A stretch of 64,000 bases of DNA from Hahella sp. KA22 (lineage in GTDB: Bacteria > Pseudomonadota > Gammaproteobacteria > Pseudomonadales > Oleiphilaceae): the NCBI RefSeq assembly GCF_004135205.1, contig NZ_CP035490.1:5127644-5191643 (forward strand), read 5' to 3'. How positions within the stretch are numbered: the first letter of the stretch is position 1; each line of letters begins with the position of its first letter. Shown one piece after another: positions 36,714-45,847 of this stretch. The notes under the pieces were generated by a model. It was not told where the DNA came from and made no database searches. It worked only from the letters and a program-made list of their open reading frames with translations. Position numbers and translations under genes: made by a program.

Positions 36714-37155
36714 CTGGATGTCCTTTTTTGCGATTAAGCCCTTGCGGCGTAATTATCTATTTTTCCGGCAAACGCAACATATTGATTTGAATATGCAAAT
36801 ACAAAGCTGAAACAATAGAAAAATTAACTTTAATCATCTTTAGCCGCGATGCTAGAAAGGCTATATGACGCTAAGGTGACCAAATGGCGAAAGTTACATT
36901 AAACAGCTCAAAAAACATGCTGTTACAATATCTAACCTTATGATTTTTGATAGGAAAGTCTTATTTGATATATCTTTGTCGTACCTTAGTGTTTGTTGAG
37001 GCTCCGGCAACGCTGTTAAGACGCCTGAAAAAGCCTGTGGCTAGGGCGTTCAGAGGATGCAGAAACCTCAACAAACCCTATACTAGGATTTTGCCGGCTA
37101 GCTTCAAGAATGTGCTAGATTTATCGATGTATCTTAAATTGCAAAAGGTTCCGCA
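36714..37155. other. Intergenic region upstream of the response regulator
   Basis: 442 bases with no supported gene; the open frame at 36947-37183 lacks protein character and would overlap the response regulator start. It contains the 86-base structured element at 36991-37076. Confidence 0.55.
36991..37076. ncRNA. Candidate structured RNA or leader element, 86 nt
   Basis: A perfect 11-bp outer stem (GTTTGTTGAGG / CCTCAACAAAC) closes 64 bases that contain further pairing (ACGCC/GGCGT enclosing AGCC-TGT-GGCT). It is not a tRNA. It lies 80 bases before the response-regulator start on the plus strand. It could be a riboregulator, a small RNA or a short mobile element. Confidence 0.4.
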
Positions 37156-38712
37156 ATGTCGCTGCAAACTGCACTGGTGGTAGATGACTCCAAACTGGCG
37201 CGTATTACATTACAAAGACTGTTAGAGAAGCATAATTTGCAGGTTCAACTTGCAGAATCCGGGGTACACGCTCTGGAAATGCTGAAAACCAATCTGCCCG
37301 ATATCATTTTTATGGACCATCTGATGCCTGAGTTGGACGGCTTCGAAGCCACCAAGAAAATCAAGGCGGACCCTCAGACCTCCCATATTCCCGTTATCAT
37401 GTGCACCGGGAAAGAAGGAAAAGATAATTACGATGCGGAAGCCCGCGCCATCGGCGCATCGGGTACGCTGTTCAAGCCGCCGCAAGCGGAAAAGTTAGCC
37501 ATGGTGATTGAGTCCGCACGCAGCGGAACCCTCACCTCCGTCGCTATCCATCAGGAAGCGGAGCCTGTGGCGGAAGCGGTAGAAGAAGTCTCTTCAGAAA
37601 TTGTCGTCCCCACTCCCATGCCGGAATACACCCCACCGCAACCTCAGCAAGCCGTGGTGTCCGCCTCCGACTGGGAAATCCTGGTGGATCGTCTCGACAA
37701 ACTGGAGAAAAACAGCCGCGACTTCCCTTCCTTCGACGGCTTCGAAAACCGCCTGAGAGAAAACGAGAGCGAACTGACCTCTCTGCGTCAGGATATCCAG
37801 CAGTTGCGTGAGCAGCCCTCTGAAGCGCCGGAGCAGCCCCTGCCTGACTTCAGCGCCATGGCGGAGCAGTTGCGCGAAGAACTGATGCCAGGACTGGAAA
37901 AGCGCGTGCAACAGGTTCTGGAAGCGCATATCGAAAGCATTGAGCCTGCCGAGGCCCCCGCCGCCCCGGCGATTGACGAAGTGCAACTCGCCGCCACGAT
38001 TACCCGTGATGTAGAACAGACCCTCACGCCGTTGCTCGACGCCGAGCTGAAAAGCCTGGAAGACCGTTTACTCGGCTCCATCGACGACGCAGTCAGCGAA
38101 TCTCGTCGCGACCTGGACGTACAGCTAAGAGAAACTGTCAACGATCTGGAGATGAGAGCCAAGCCTGTGCCGGAAGCGCCCGACCTGGACGACCTTATCG
38201 AACGCATTCGTCCCCAGGTCATGGACATCGCCACCCATTCCGCCACCGCTACCATGGACAACAATGTGGAAGACAGGCTCAGCGCCTGGGAAGCGGAACT
38301 GCAGTCAGCCAAGGAAGAACTCAAGCGCACCCTGATCGAGCGCACCACCAGAGACGAACCTGCCCCCAGCCTGAACATGGAAGACATTCTCAACGACGAG
38401 AAGCTGCACACGCTTATCGAAGGCACCGTGGAAGAGCTGCTGCGCGGACAAATCAGCAAGCAGGGACAGGATCTGGTGCAACAGATCGCCAAAGCCCTGC
38501 GCGAGCAAATGGCGGAAAAACAAAGCGAGATCGACGCCATGGCGACGCGGGTCGAGCAATTGGAGCGCCAGAAAACCACGCTGGCGACGCAACTCAACAA
38601 CCTGCAGAACGTCAAGCCGCCGAAAAGCGGCGGCGCAGCGGCCATGGTTATTGGCGGCGTTGCGGTGGTGTTGGCGATTGTGTCTCTGCTGAAAGGCTTC
38701 GGCGTATTTTAA
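37156..38712 (+). CDS. Response regulator with long coiled coil and C-terminal membrane anchor
   Basis: 518 residues. A CheY-type receiver fills 1-120 with acidic pocket Asp10/Asp11, phospho-acceptor Asp54 (FMDHLMPELDG), Thr84 and Lys107 (LFKPP). From about 170 to 490 the protein is highly charged, Glu/Gln-rich and predicted helical/coiled coil with several Pro-rich breaks. It ends in one hydrophobic helix (AAMVIGGVAVVLAIVSLLKG) followed by FGVF, so it should be tail-anchored with the receiver in the cytoplasm. No HTH or enzyme domain. Single-gene unit with its own terminator. Confidence 0.88.
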   Translation: MSLQTALVVDDSKLARITLQRLLEKHNLQVQLAESGVHALEMLKTNLPDIIFMDHLMPELDGFEATKKIKADPQTSHIPVIMCTGKEGKDNYDAEARAIGASGTLFKPPQAEKLAMVIESARSGTLTSVAIHQEAEPVAEAVEEVSSEIVVPTPMPEYTPPQPQQAVVSASDWEILVDRLDKLEKNSRDFPSFDGFENRLRENESELTSLRQDIQQLREQPSEAPEQPLPDFSAMAEQLREELMPGLEKRVQQVLEAHIESIEPAEAPAAPAIDEVQLAATITRDVEQTLTPLLDAELKSLEDRLLGSIDDAVSESRRDLDVQLRETVNDLEMRAKPVPEAPDLDDLIERIRPQVMDIATHSATATMDNNVEDRLSAWEAELQSAKEELKRTLIERTTRDEPAPSLNMEDILNDEKLHTLIEGTVEELLRGQISKQGQDLVQQIAKALREQMAEKQSEIDAMATRVEQLERQKTTLATQLNNLQNVKPPKSGGAAAMVIGGVAVVLAIVSLLKGFGVF

Positions 38713-38770
38713 ACCTGACGCAAATATAACGTAGCTTGAGAAACTAAGGGGCTCTGTTAGTCACCCGCAT

Positions 38771-38801
38771 AAAAAAGGCCCAATTCAATCGGGCCTTTTT
38801 T
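38771..38801. terminator. Bidirectional terminator between the response regulator and asnS
   Basis: A perfect 11-bp stem AAAAAAGGCCC / GGGCCTTTTTT with a 9-nt loop, symmetrical A and T runs, between two convergent genes. Confidence 0.9.
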
Positions 38802-38826
38802 GTTTGTTTACGTCCAGGTCAGCGTA

Positions 38827-40224
38827 TTAGAACTGGGCGTTGTCCGGCGTTCTTGGGAACGGGATGACGTCGCGCACGTTTTCCATGCCGGTCACGTAGG
38901 CGATCAGGCGCTCGAAGCCCAGACCGAAACCAGCGTGGGGCACGCTGCCGTAGCGACGCAGGTCGCGATACCACCACAGTTCCTCCTTGTGATGCATATC
39001 GCCAATCCGCGCGTCCAGCACGTCCAGACGGTCTTCACGCTGGCTGCCGCCAATGATTTCACCGATGCCGGGCGCCAGCACGTCCATAGCCGCAACGGTC
39101 TTATCATCGTCGTTCAGGCGCATATAGAACGCTTTGATTTCCTTCGGATAGTTCATCACGATCACTGGCGCGCCCACATGGGTTTCCGCCAAGTAGCGTT
39201 CGTGCTCAGACTGCAGATCCAGTCCCCATTGCACAGGGTATTCGAATTTCTTGCCGCAGTTCTGCAGAATCTTGATTGCCTCAGAATAGTCGATACGCAC
39301 GAAATCCGTGTCGACCATCTTCTCCAGACGCGAAACTACGTCCGGATTGATGCGTTCGGCGAAGAACGCCATATCGTCGCTGCGCTCGTCCAGCACCACC
39401 TTGAACATGTGCTTGAGGAAACGCTCCGCCAAGTCTGCGTCATCATTCAAATCGGCGAAGGCGATCTCCGGCTCGATCATCCAGAATTCCGCCAAGTGAC
39501 GGCTGGTGTTGGAGTTTTCCGCACGGAACGTAGGTCCGAAGGTGTACACCTTGGACATCGCCAGACAGTAAGCTTCCACGTTCAACTGACCAGATACGGT
39601 CAAGAAAGTCTCTTTACCGAAGAAGTCTTTGCTGTAGTCGATCTTGCCGCTGTCCGTCCTGGGCAGGTTGGCCATGTCCAGCGTGCTGACGCGAAACAGC
39701 TCGCCGGCCCCTTCACAGTCGCTGGCGGTCAGGATCGGCGTATTGATCCACTGAAAGCCCTGCTCATAGAAGAAATGGTGCACAGCGTGAGACAGCGTCG
39801 TACGCACGCGAGTCACTGCGCCGAACGCGTTGGTGCGGGGACGCAAGTGAGCGACGCCGCGCAGGAATTCAAAGGTATGTCTTTTCTTGGCGACCGGATA
39901 AGTTTCCGGATCATCCACCAGACCAACCACTTCTACGGAAGTCGCCTGAATTTCGCAGGATTGTCCTTGCCCGGGCGACTCGACCAGGGTTCCAGTGACT
40001 ATAAGGGAACAACCGGTCGTCAAACGCAGAATGTCGTCGTCATAGTTAGGCAGTTCTTTGGCGACAACCGCCTGAATCGCATCAAAGCAGGTGCCGTCAT
40101 GCACGTGAATAAAAGAGACGCCCGCCTTGGAGTCCCTTCTTGACCTTACCCAGCCTTTGACGGTGACTTCGCTACCGATCTCCGCTTTGTTCTTGAGTAA
40201 GTCTGAAATGGCGTAATGAGTCAT
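38827..40224 (-). CDS. asnS: Asparaginyl-tRNA synthetase
   Basis: 465 residues, the normal size. An OB-fold anticodon domain ([20 protein letters not shown]) precedes the class II catalytic core: [20 protein letters not shown] near motif 1, [20 protein letters not shown] for motif 2, and [20 protein letters not shown] for motif 3, ending [24 protein letters not shown] marks Asn rather than Asp specificity. It charges tRNA-Asn directly. Confidence 0.98.
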   Translation of the reverse strand: MTHYAISDLLKNKAEIGSEVTVKGWVRSRRDSKAGVSFIHVHDGTCFDAIQAVVAKELPNYDDDILRLTTGCSLIVTGTLVESPGQGQSCEIQATSVEVVGLVDDPETYPVAKKRHTFEFLRGVAHLRPRTNAFGAVTRVRTTLSHAVHHFFYEQGFQWINTPILTASDCEGAGELFRVSTLDMANLPRTDSGKIDYSKDFFGKETFLTVSGQLNVEAYCLAMSKVYTFGPTFRAENSNTSRHLAEFWMIEPEIAFADLNDDADLAERFLKHMFKVVLDERSDDMAFFAERINPDVVSRLEKMVDTDFVRIDYSEAIKILQNCGKKFEYPVQWGLDLQSEHERYLAETHVGAPVIVMNYPKEIKAFYMRLNDDDKTVAAMDVLAPGIGEIIGGSQREDRLDVLDARIGDMHHKEELWWYRDLRRYGSVPHAGFGLGFERLIAYVTGMENVRDVIPFPRTPDNAQF

Positions 40225-40444
40225 AAACCTGCCCGCTATCCTCTCTATCTATAAATGCTTCTCAAATTTTTTGGCCAATGGCGCACAACCGCCAATTAAA
40301 GATGGGTTAAGGCGCAAAGTCTAGCGTTCTCTTGCGGTTTAAGCGCCTTATCCGCCTGTCATAAGAGCTTACGGCAGCCCAGGCGACTGGACCCTGTATG
40401 GGCCGGGGCGGTAAAATGCGCGCCCTGACAGGAGCGAGCGGAAA

Positions 40445-41191
40445 ATGAGCGACAGCAAAGACCGAATTTACCAAGACGCCAAAGGCGCCGTCGGCGCCTT
40501 CGAATTCGATGAGCGGGTGGCGCACGTATTCACAGATATGATCAACCGCTCGGTGCCCGGCTACACCATGATGCTGGAGATGATCGGCGTTATTTCCCGA
40601 CGCTACGCCCAGGCGGGAACCCATTGCTACGATCTGGGCTGCTCTCTGGGCGCTTCCACACTCGCCATCCGCAGCAACCTTGAACAGTTCAATGAGTCCA
40701 ACGACAAGCCTAAGGTCATAGGCGTCGACAACTCCGCCGCCATGGTGGAGCGTTGTCGGGTGAACATGGAGCGGATGCCCAGCGCCATCCCCACAGAAAT
40801 ACTCTGTCAGGACATCCAGAGCACGTCCATTGAGAACGCCTCCATCGCCGTCATGAACTTCACGCTGCAGTTCATTCCTCTCGCGCAGCGGGAAGATCTG
40901 CTGCATCGTATCGCGGTCAACATGAAACCCGGCGGCGCGATGGTGCTGTCCGAGAAAATCGAGTTCGCCGGCGCGGATAAGCAGCATACCCTGTTCGATC
41001 TTCATCATGACTTCAAACGGTCCCGGGGCTACAGTGATCTGGAGATTGCGCAAAAACGTAGCGCCTTGGAAAATGTCCTGGTGCCGGAAACCATCGAGGC
41101 GCATATTGAGCGCCTGCAAAGGGCCGGGTTCAGCCAGGCTTACTTATGGTTCCAATGTTTTAACTTCGTCTCTTTTCTGGCAATAAAATGA
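40445..41191 (+). CDS. cmoA: Carboxy-S-adenosylmethionine synthase CmoA
   Basis: 248 residues: [20 protein letters not shown] at the N terminus, SAM motif [47 protein letters not shown] and [20 protein letters not shown] near the end, all typical of CmoA. It makes carboxy-SAM from SAM and prephenate. Its stop overlaps the cmoB start by 4 bases (ATGA), so the two are coupled. Confidence 0.97.
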   Translation: MSDSKDRIYQDAKGAVGAFEFDERVAHVFTDMINRSVPGYTMMLEMIGVISRRYAQAGTHCYDLGCSLGASTLAIRSNLEQFNESNDKPKVIGVDNSAAMVERCRVNMERMPSAIPTEILCQDIQSTSIENASIAVMNFTLQFIPLAQREDLLHRIAVNMKPGGAMVLSEKIEFAGADKQHTLFDLHHDFKRSRGYSDLEIAQKRSALENVLVPETIEAHIERLQRAGFSQAYLWFQCFNFVSFLAIK

Positions 41192-42162
41192 TCCGTTTCG
41201 ACGACTTCCTGGCCCACGCCGACAAAAACCGTCTGCAGCGCTTTATCCCCGACTTCGAACGAGTGTTGGATGAGCGCTATTACTCACGTACCCACGGTGA
41301 CTATGAAGGCTGGTGGAATGCCTTGCAGCAGCTGCCTGCAGCGCAGGCGAGCCAGTTACAGTTCGACGTCGATACATTGACGATCGGCGCGGCGCAAGAC
41401 CTTGACGCTCAGTCGCTGGAATCGCTCATCAAGGGACTACGCGGCCTGCATCCCTGGCGCAAAGGCCCTTTCAATTTCTTTGGAAACCATATCGACACCG
41501 AGTGGCGCTCTGACTGGAAATGGACGCGCGTCGCCCCGCACTTAAGCCCATTGAAAGATCGATTTGTGCTGGATGTCGGCTGTGGCAGCGGCTACCACTG
41601 CTGGCGCATGCTGGGTGAAGGCGCGCAGTTCGTCCTCGGCGTGGACCCTTCGCCCAAGTTTCTGTTCCAGTTCCACTGCGTTAAAAAATATGCGCCCGCC
41701 GCACCGGTTTATTACCTGCCGCTGCGTTCTGAAGACCTGCCACCCAACATGGGCGCCTTTGATACGGTCTTCTCCATGGGCGTGCTTTACCATCGCCGCT
41801 CGCCGTTCGATCATATTGATGAGTTGAAAGCGGCCCTGCGTCCAGGCGGAGAACTTGTGCTGGAAACACTGGTCATCCCTGGCGACGAAAACACCATCCT
41901 GACCCCGCTGGACCGCTACGCGCAAATGCGCAATGTCTGGTTTATCGGCAGCTCTCTGGCCACCAAGCGCTGGCTGGAGCGTTGCGGTTTTGAGGATGTT
42001 CGCATTGTGGATGAGGGCGTCACCTCACTTGAAGAACAACGCCAGACAGACTGGATGACCTTTCAGTCACTCAAAGACTTCCTCGACCCAGAGGATTTCA
42101 GCAAAACAGTGGAAGGCTACCCCGCGCCTGCTCGCGCGGTGTTGGTGGCCAGGAAGCCTTAA
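41188..42162 (+). CDS. cmoB: tRNA U34 carboxymethyltransferase CmoB
   Basis: 324 residues. [20 protein letters not shown] with [10 protein letters not shown] after it is the CmoB signature; the SAM fold has [17 protein letters not shown], then [12 protein letters not shown] and [16 protein letters not shown]. It uses carboxy-SAM from CmoA to turn 5-hydroxyuridine at the tRNA wobble position into 5-carboxymethoxyuridine. Confidence 0.97.
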   Translation: MIRFDDFLAHADKNRLQRFIPDFERVLDERYYSRTHGDYEGWWNALQQLPAAQASQLQFDVDTLTIGAAQDLDAQSLESLIKGLRGLHPWRKGPFNFFGNHIDTEWRSDWKWTRVAPHLSPLKDRFVLDVGCGSGYHCWRMLGEGAQFVLGVDPSPKFLFQFHCVKKYAPAAPVYYLPLRSEDLPPNMGAFDTVFSMGVLYHRRSPFDHIDELKAALRPGGELVLETLVIPGDENTILTPLDRYAQMRNVWFIGSSLATKRWLERCGFEDVRIVDEGVTSLEEQRQTDWMTFQSLKDFLDPEDFSKTVEGYPAPARAVLVARKP

Positions 42163-42172
42163 CAAAACCTCA

Positions 42173-42201
42173 AGGGCTGTCGACCGACCTGCGCCAGCCC
42201 T
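42173..42201. terminator. Hairpin between cmoB and cmoM
   Basis: AGGGCTG / CAGCCCT with a 15-base loop lies at the convergent 3' ends and overlaps the cmoM stop codon by two bases. No strong T run. Confidence 0.45.
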
Positions 42202-42994
42202 ACTCCTTCTGATACAGCACATGAATATACCGCCCCAGGGAGAGGTACGGCTCTTTCTGGGAGTGGGCGCGCTCCATTTCCAATACATCTTCATAGCTGC
42301 GTTCCCGGGCCACGTGTTTTTGCATGAAGTCGTAAAAAGTGCGAATGCCTCGTTTGCATATCTGTCGCAAGCCCGCCTGCTCCAGCCAGCCGTAGACTTC
42401 ATCTGGATCAAGTGGATTCTGTGGCGTCAGACCGCCTTTACGGTGGCGCCAGTTGTTTTTCTTGAGCTTGCGAAAGTTGCCTTGCAGCAGATTGCGGTAA
42501 ATCAGGCTATTGCGGTTATAGAAAGCCAGGGACAGCACGCCGCCACGGCGTAACTTGCTTAGCGCCAGCTCCAGCGCGGGGCGGGGGTCGTCCATCCACT
42601 CCAGCACCGCGTGGATGATGATTAGGTCATAAGGTCCCTGGAGTTGCGGCAGAACGTCCTGCATCGCGCCTTCACGCCACTCCTCGCAGGCCTGCGCCGC
42701 TCCCAGAGATTCCAGATTGGCGCGGGCCGCCGTCAGCATTTCTGCGGACAGATCCGTCAGAGTCAGGCGATGTCCCGCTTGCGCCAAACGTCCGCTTATC
42801 ATCGCAGCGCCGCAGCCGATATCCAATACTCGCCAGGCGCCTTCACCCAACCGTTCCGTCAGATGAGCCTCCAGGTCTTCGTTGATCAGGTCCAGTCGCA
42901 AGCGCCCTTTGGGGGTGCCGTAAATATTATTCTGGAAGCGTTCTTTCAGTTCGTCGAAGTTGTGCCCTGGGGAACCCTTTGAATCTTCTTGCAT
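42200..42994 (-). CDS. cmoM: tRNA 5-carboxymethoxyuridine methyltransferase CmoM
   Basis: 264 residues. FDELKERFQNNIYGTPKGRL at the start, SAM motif VLDIGCGAAMISGRLA, HAVLEWMDDPRPALELALSK, LRRGGVLSLAFYNRNSLI, and SLGRYIHVLYQKE at the end match E. coli CmoM (SmtA) closely in order. It methylates the carboxyl of cmo5U made by CmoB. Convergent with cmoAB, so the entire three-enzyme wobble pathway is together. Confidence 0.92.
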   Translation of the reverse strand: MQEDSKGSPGHNFDELKERFQNNIYGTPKGRLRLDLINEDLEAHLTERLGEGAWRVLDIGCGAAMISGRLAQAGHRLTLTDLSAEMLTAARANLESLGAAQACEEWREGAMQDVLPQLQGPYDLIIIHAVLEWMDDPRPALELALSKLRRGGVLSLAFYNRNSLIYRNLLQGNFRKLKKNNWRHRKGGLTPQNPLDPDEVYGWLEQAGLRQICKRGIRTFYDFMQKHVARERSYEDVLEMERAHSQKEPYLSLGRYIHVLYQKE

Positions 42995-43141
42995 TTTGGG
43001 AACTTACTGTTGAATCGAGATTGATATTGACGCGTATAATACCACTACTGCGCACAAAGCCCTCGACAGGTTATTGAAAAGCCTTCGAAAAAACGTCGCC
43101 GCAATATCAATGGCTTCAATGTAACAAGGATACGCTTCACC

Positions 43142-43591
43142 ATGCTTTCGCTACTTAAAATACTTCATGTTCTAGCGGCCCTGGGCTGGGTCGGCGGTAT
43201 GTTTTTCGCCTATTTTATTCTACGCCCTACCGCAGCGGAGCAGTTGCAGCCGCCTCAGCGTCTGCCGTTGTGGTCGGAAGTGCTGACCCGCTTTTTCCGA
43301 TGGGTGTGGATCGCCGTGCTGACGCTCTGGGGCTCCGGCATGGGCATGCTCGCTCTGTGGGGTAGTAAACCGCCGTTGTATGTACATGTCATGCTGGGCG
43401 GCGCACTGGCGATGACGCTGGTCTTCATTGGGGTGTTTTTCTTTCCCTTTCGCAAGCTGAAGACCTGCACGCTGGAAAAGACCTGGAGCGAAGCTGGCGC
43501 CGCGCTAAACCAGGTGCGACAGGCGGTGCTGGTCAACCTGTGCCTGGGACTCATCGTCATTTGCGTCGCCGTTGGTAAGTGGCCGCTTTGA
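43142..43591 (+). CDS. CopD-family membrane protein
   Basis: 149 residues with four hydrophobic helices: ILHVLAALGWVGGMFFAYFI carries the conserved His and Trp/Gly of this family, then FRWVWIAVLTLWGSGMGMLA, VHVMLGGALAMTLVFIGVFF and a last helix LVNLCLGLIVICVAVG. Such proteins have been linked to copper uptake or haem binding. It is a single gene between cmoM and miaA; substrate not shown. Confidence 0.82.
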   Translation: MLSLLKILHVLAALGWVGGMFFAYFILRPTAAEQLQPPQRLPLWSEVLTRFFRWVWIAVLTLWGSGMGMLALWGSKPPLYVHVMLGGALAMTLVFIGVFFFPFRKLKTCTLEKTWSEAGAALNQVRQAVLVNLCLGLIVICVAVGKWPL

Positions 43592-43593
43592 CA

Positions 43594-44505
43594 TCAGCCT
43601 CGCAATAACGCCAGGGCGGCGTCCAATGGCGCGTCGTCCGCCGCCAGCCAGTGGATAGCGACGCCCTGACGTTCCATGCGGCGAAACCATTTCACTTGCT
43701 GACGGGCGAAAAGATATATCGCAGAAGCCAGTTTCTGCATCATATCATTGCGATTCAGCTGCTCCTGCAGATACAACGCGACATAACGGTACTCCAATCC
43801 CAATTCGTCCAGCTGCCGCCAACTCAGCCCCTCAGCCCGCAGACTTTCCACTTCTTCAATCAAGCCTTCGTCCAGACGAGTTTCCAGACGTTCGCGAATG
43901 CGGGCGCGCAATCGGTCATTGTCGCAGTGCAACCCGATCACTACAGGATTGATGCTGATTTGCACACTGGGACTGTCTTCATTCAGCTCTGCGTAGGCAA
44001 TCTCAATCGCTCGCAGGGTGCGCTCGCGGTCCTGCGTGTCAGTGGTGTTATGTAAAGGCCTCAATGAAGCCAACAGCGCATTCAGTCGCTCTTGATCGTG
44101 ATGTTTGAGCCGTTCCCGCAGCAGCGGATCGACAGGCGCCTCGACTAGTCTATAGCCGCGCAGAAGCGCATCCAGATACAAGCCAGAGCCGCCGGCGATA
44201 ATCGGGCGCTTCTCTCTCGCATCCAGATCATCGAGTGTCCGCTGCATAGCACTGAGGTAGTCAAACAGGCTGAACAGTGTTCCCGGATCAACTATGTCGA
44301 TCAGGTGATAAGGCGTATCGCCGTAGTCCTGCAAATCCTTGCCAGTCCCGATATCCATGCTCCGAAACACCTGCCGGGAATCCGCAGACACTATTTCTCC
44401 CTCTAGGGCGCGCGCCAATCCTACGGCGAGCCGGGTCTTGCCGCAGGCAGTGGGTCCAAGCACCACTATGGGCCTGGCGTTAGGGTTTTCGTTAGCGATA
44501 CTCAT
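43594..44505 (-). CDS. miaA: tRNA dimethylallyltransferase MiaA
   Basis: The ATG at 44505 (MSIANENPNARPIVVLGPTA) is the sensible start; the frame opens at 44553. About 303 residues. P-loop GPTACGKTRLAVGLA, SADSRQVFRSMDIGTGKDLQ, SGLYLDALLRGY, DRERTLRAIEIAY and a C-terminal FARQQVKWFRR. It adds the isopentenyl group to A37 of UNN-reading tRNAs. Last two bases from the CopD-like gene make the pair tail to tail. Confidence 0.97.
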   Translation of the reverse strand: MSIANENPNARPIVVLGPTACGKTRLAVGLARALEGEIVSADSRQVFRSMDIGTGKDLQDYGDTPYHLIDIVDPGTLFSLFDYLSAMQRTLDDLDAREKRPIIAGGSGLYLDALLRGYRLVEAPVDPLLRERLKHHDQERLNALLASLRPLHNTTDTQDRERTLRAIEIAYAELNEDSPSVQISINPVVIGLHCDNDRLRARIRERLETRLDEGLIEEVESLRAEGLSWRQLDELGLEYRYVALYLQEQLNRNDMMQKLASAIYLFARQQVKWFRRMERQGVAIHWLAADDAPLDAALALLRG

Positions 44506-44604
44506 CTGTGACTCTTTTCTTGATTTCGGACAGCCTTCTCCGCCGGGAAGCAATCTAATCTATGCTTATATCAGACCCTGTTTACCTGAGCACGGAGTAT
44601 GGCA

Positions 44605-44997
44605 ATGATGAAAGTAACCATTATCTGGATGGCCGTCGCCGCTGTATTTATGCTGCCAACCATGATGGTGTTGGCGTTTATTTTTCGCAATTCACGCACA
44701 GCGGACCTGTATTACAACGGGCTGGCCAACCGGGTGGAACAGGAACGCCTGGGCCAGATGCTGAAACAGAAAGGCGTCGACACCGCGCACTATGTCCGGG
44801 GCTCGTCTTCCGTTGAGGTGTTCAAGGCCATTCAAAACTGCCGTAACTGTTCCGAGAAAGCCCACTGTGGCGAACACCTGCAACAGGAAAGCGCCAACCT
44901 TGGAGCTCCCGACTTCTGCCCTAATCAGAACGCCATTAACGCCCAAGCGCCTGTCAGCCCTGATGAGCCCAAGCCGGAAGCAACGCCTCCGGCATAA
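44605..44997 (+). CDS. Single-pass membrane protein with cysteine cluster (DUF6455-like)
   Basis: The third codon ATG (44605) is favoured because GGAG is 7 bases upstream; 130 residues. One membrane helix (VTIIWMAVAAVFMLPTMMVL) is followed by a cytoplasmic or periplasmic domain with four cysteines: IQNCRNCSEKAHCGEHL and DFCPNQNAI. The C-x2-C-x5-C...FCPN order recalls the DUF6455 family. A metal or haem site is possible. Its last 44 bases overlap the convergent pseudouridine synthase gene. Confidence 0.75.
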   Translation: MMKVTIIWMAVAAVFMLPTMMVLAFIFRNSRTADLYYNGLANRVEQERLGQMLKQKGVDTAHYVRGSSSVEVFKAIQNCRNCSEKAHCGEHLQQESANLGAPDFCPNQNAINAQAPVSPDEPKPEATPPA

Positions 44998-45847
44998 CCA
45001 CCCGCATGGCCCGGCGGCGCATGGGACAGTTAAACGCTAGCTCCATCGCCGCCAGCATCAAACCATCCTCGTGCTTGTTGCCGGAACCATAACGCGGATC
45101 GCCCAGTAAGGGATGCCCCAGGTCCGCAAAATGGCGACGAATCTGATGTTTGCGTCCCGTGATCAGTTTGACCCGCACCAGACTGGAGTCCGTCGCGTCG
45201 TCATAATGCTGGACCTGGTAATAGCTCAACGCTGACTTGCCGTCCACAGGGAAGTCGATCTCCCCTTGCTCTTGCGCCAGGCGCCCTTTTACCCGCGCCA
45301 GATAGAACTTATCCAGCGCATTATTCTGCAACATCGCGCCAAATCGACCCGCCGCCGCTTTATTATGGGCGATGATCACCAGCCCCATGGCTTCACGATC
45401 CAGCCGATGCAGCAGGAACACCTGTCGCTTACTTTGAAAGTGCAGCTCCACCATGCGCAGCAGGCTGCAATGATCCCCCCATTCGGAACCCTGCGTCAGC
45501 AGTCCAGCAGGCTTGCACCAGATGGAGTATGCGTCGTGATCCGCCACCAGCGTGGGCTGCGGACTGTTGAGAGCGAGAATCTGAGGATCGTAATTCAGCT
45601 CCAGCACATCGCCGACCGCCAATGCGGATTTGGCTCTGCGCAGGCGCTTCTGCGGCTTGCCGCCGCGCTTCCACCAGACGGCGCCCTTCAGCATGGCGTC
45701 TTTGACCTTTTGCTTCGACAAACCGGTCTGCGCGGCCAGCCAGGTAGACGCATCCGCCACCGCCTCGCCGACAATCAACTTACGACGCCAGCGGCTTTGC
45801 GCGTCCACTTCCCCGCCCCCGGAACGCCAAACATTATCTGACGGCAT
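44954..45847 (-). CDS. RluA-family pseudouridine synthase
   Basis: The ATG at 45847 overlaps the rsmC end and gives 297 residues; the frame opens at 45907. An S4-type start (LIVGEAVADASTWLAAQTGL) precedes the synthase domain: WCKPAGLLTQGSEWGDH, the catalytic-Asp motif HRLDREAMGLVI, VKLITGRKHQIRRHFADLGH and LLGDPRYG. The site modified (rRNA or tRNA) is not evident. Operon with rsmC and the flavin reductase. Confidence 0.9.
   Translation of the reverse strand: MPSDNVWRSGGGEVDAQSRWRRKLIVGEAVADASTWLAAQTGLSKQKVKDAMLKGAVWWKRGGKPQKRLRRAKSALAVGDVLELNYDPQILALNSPQPTLVADHDAYSIWCKPAGLLTQGSEWGDHCSLLRMVELHFQSKRQVFLLHRLDREAMGLVIIAHNKAAAGRFGAMLQNNALDKFYLARVKGRLAQEQGEIDFPVDGKSALSYYQVQHYDDATDSSLVRVKLITGRKHQIRRHFADLGHPLLGDPRYGSGNKHEDGLMLAAMELAFNCPMRRRAMRVVMPEALLPAWAHQG

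Noticed and set aside
36947..37183. Plus-strand frame before the response regulator
   Set aside because: Covers the structured element and overlaps the regulator start; no family character.
38800..40143. 447-codon plus-strand frame over asnS
   Set aside because: Antisense to asparaginyl-tRNA synthetase with all class II motifs.
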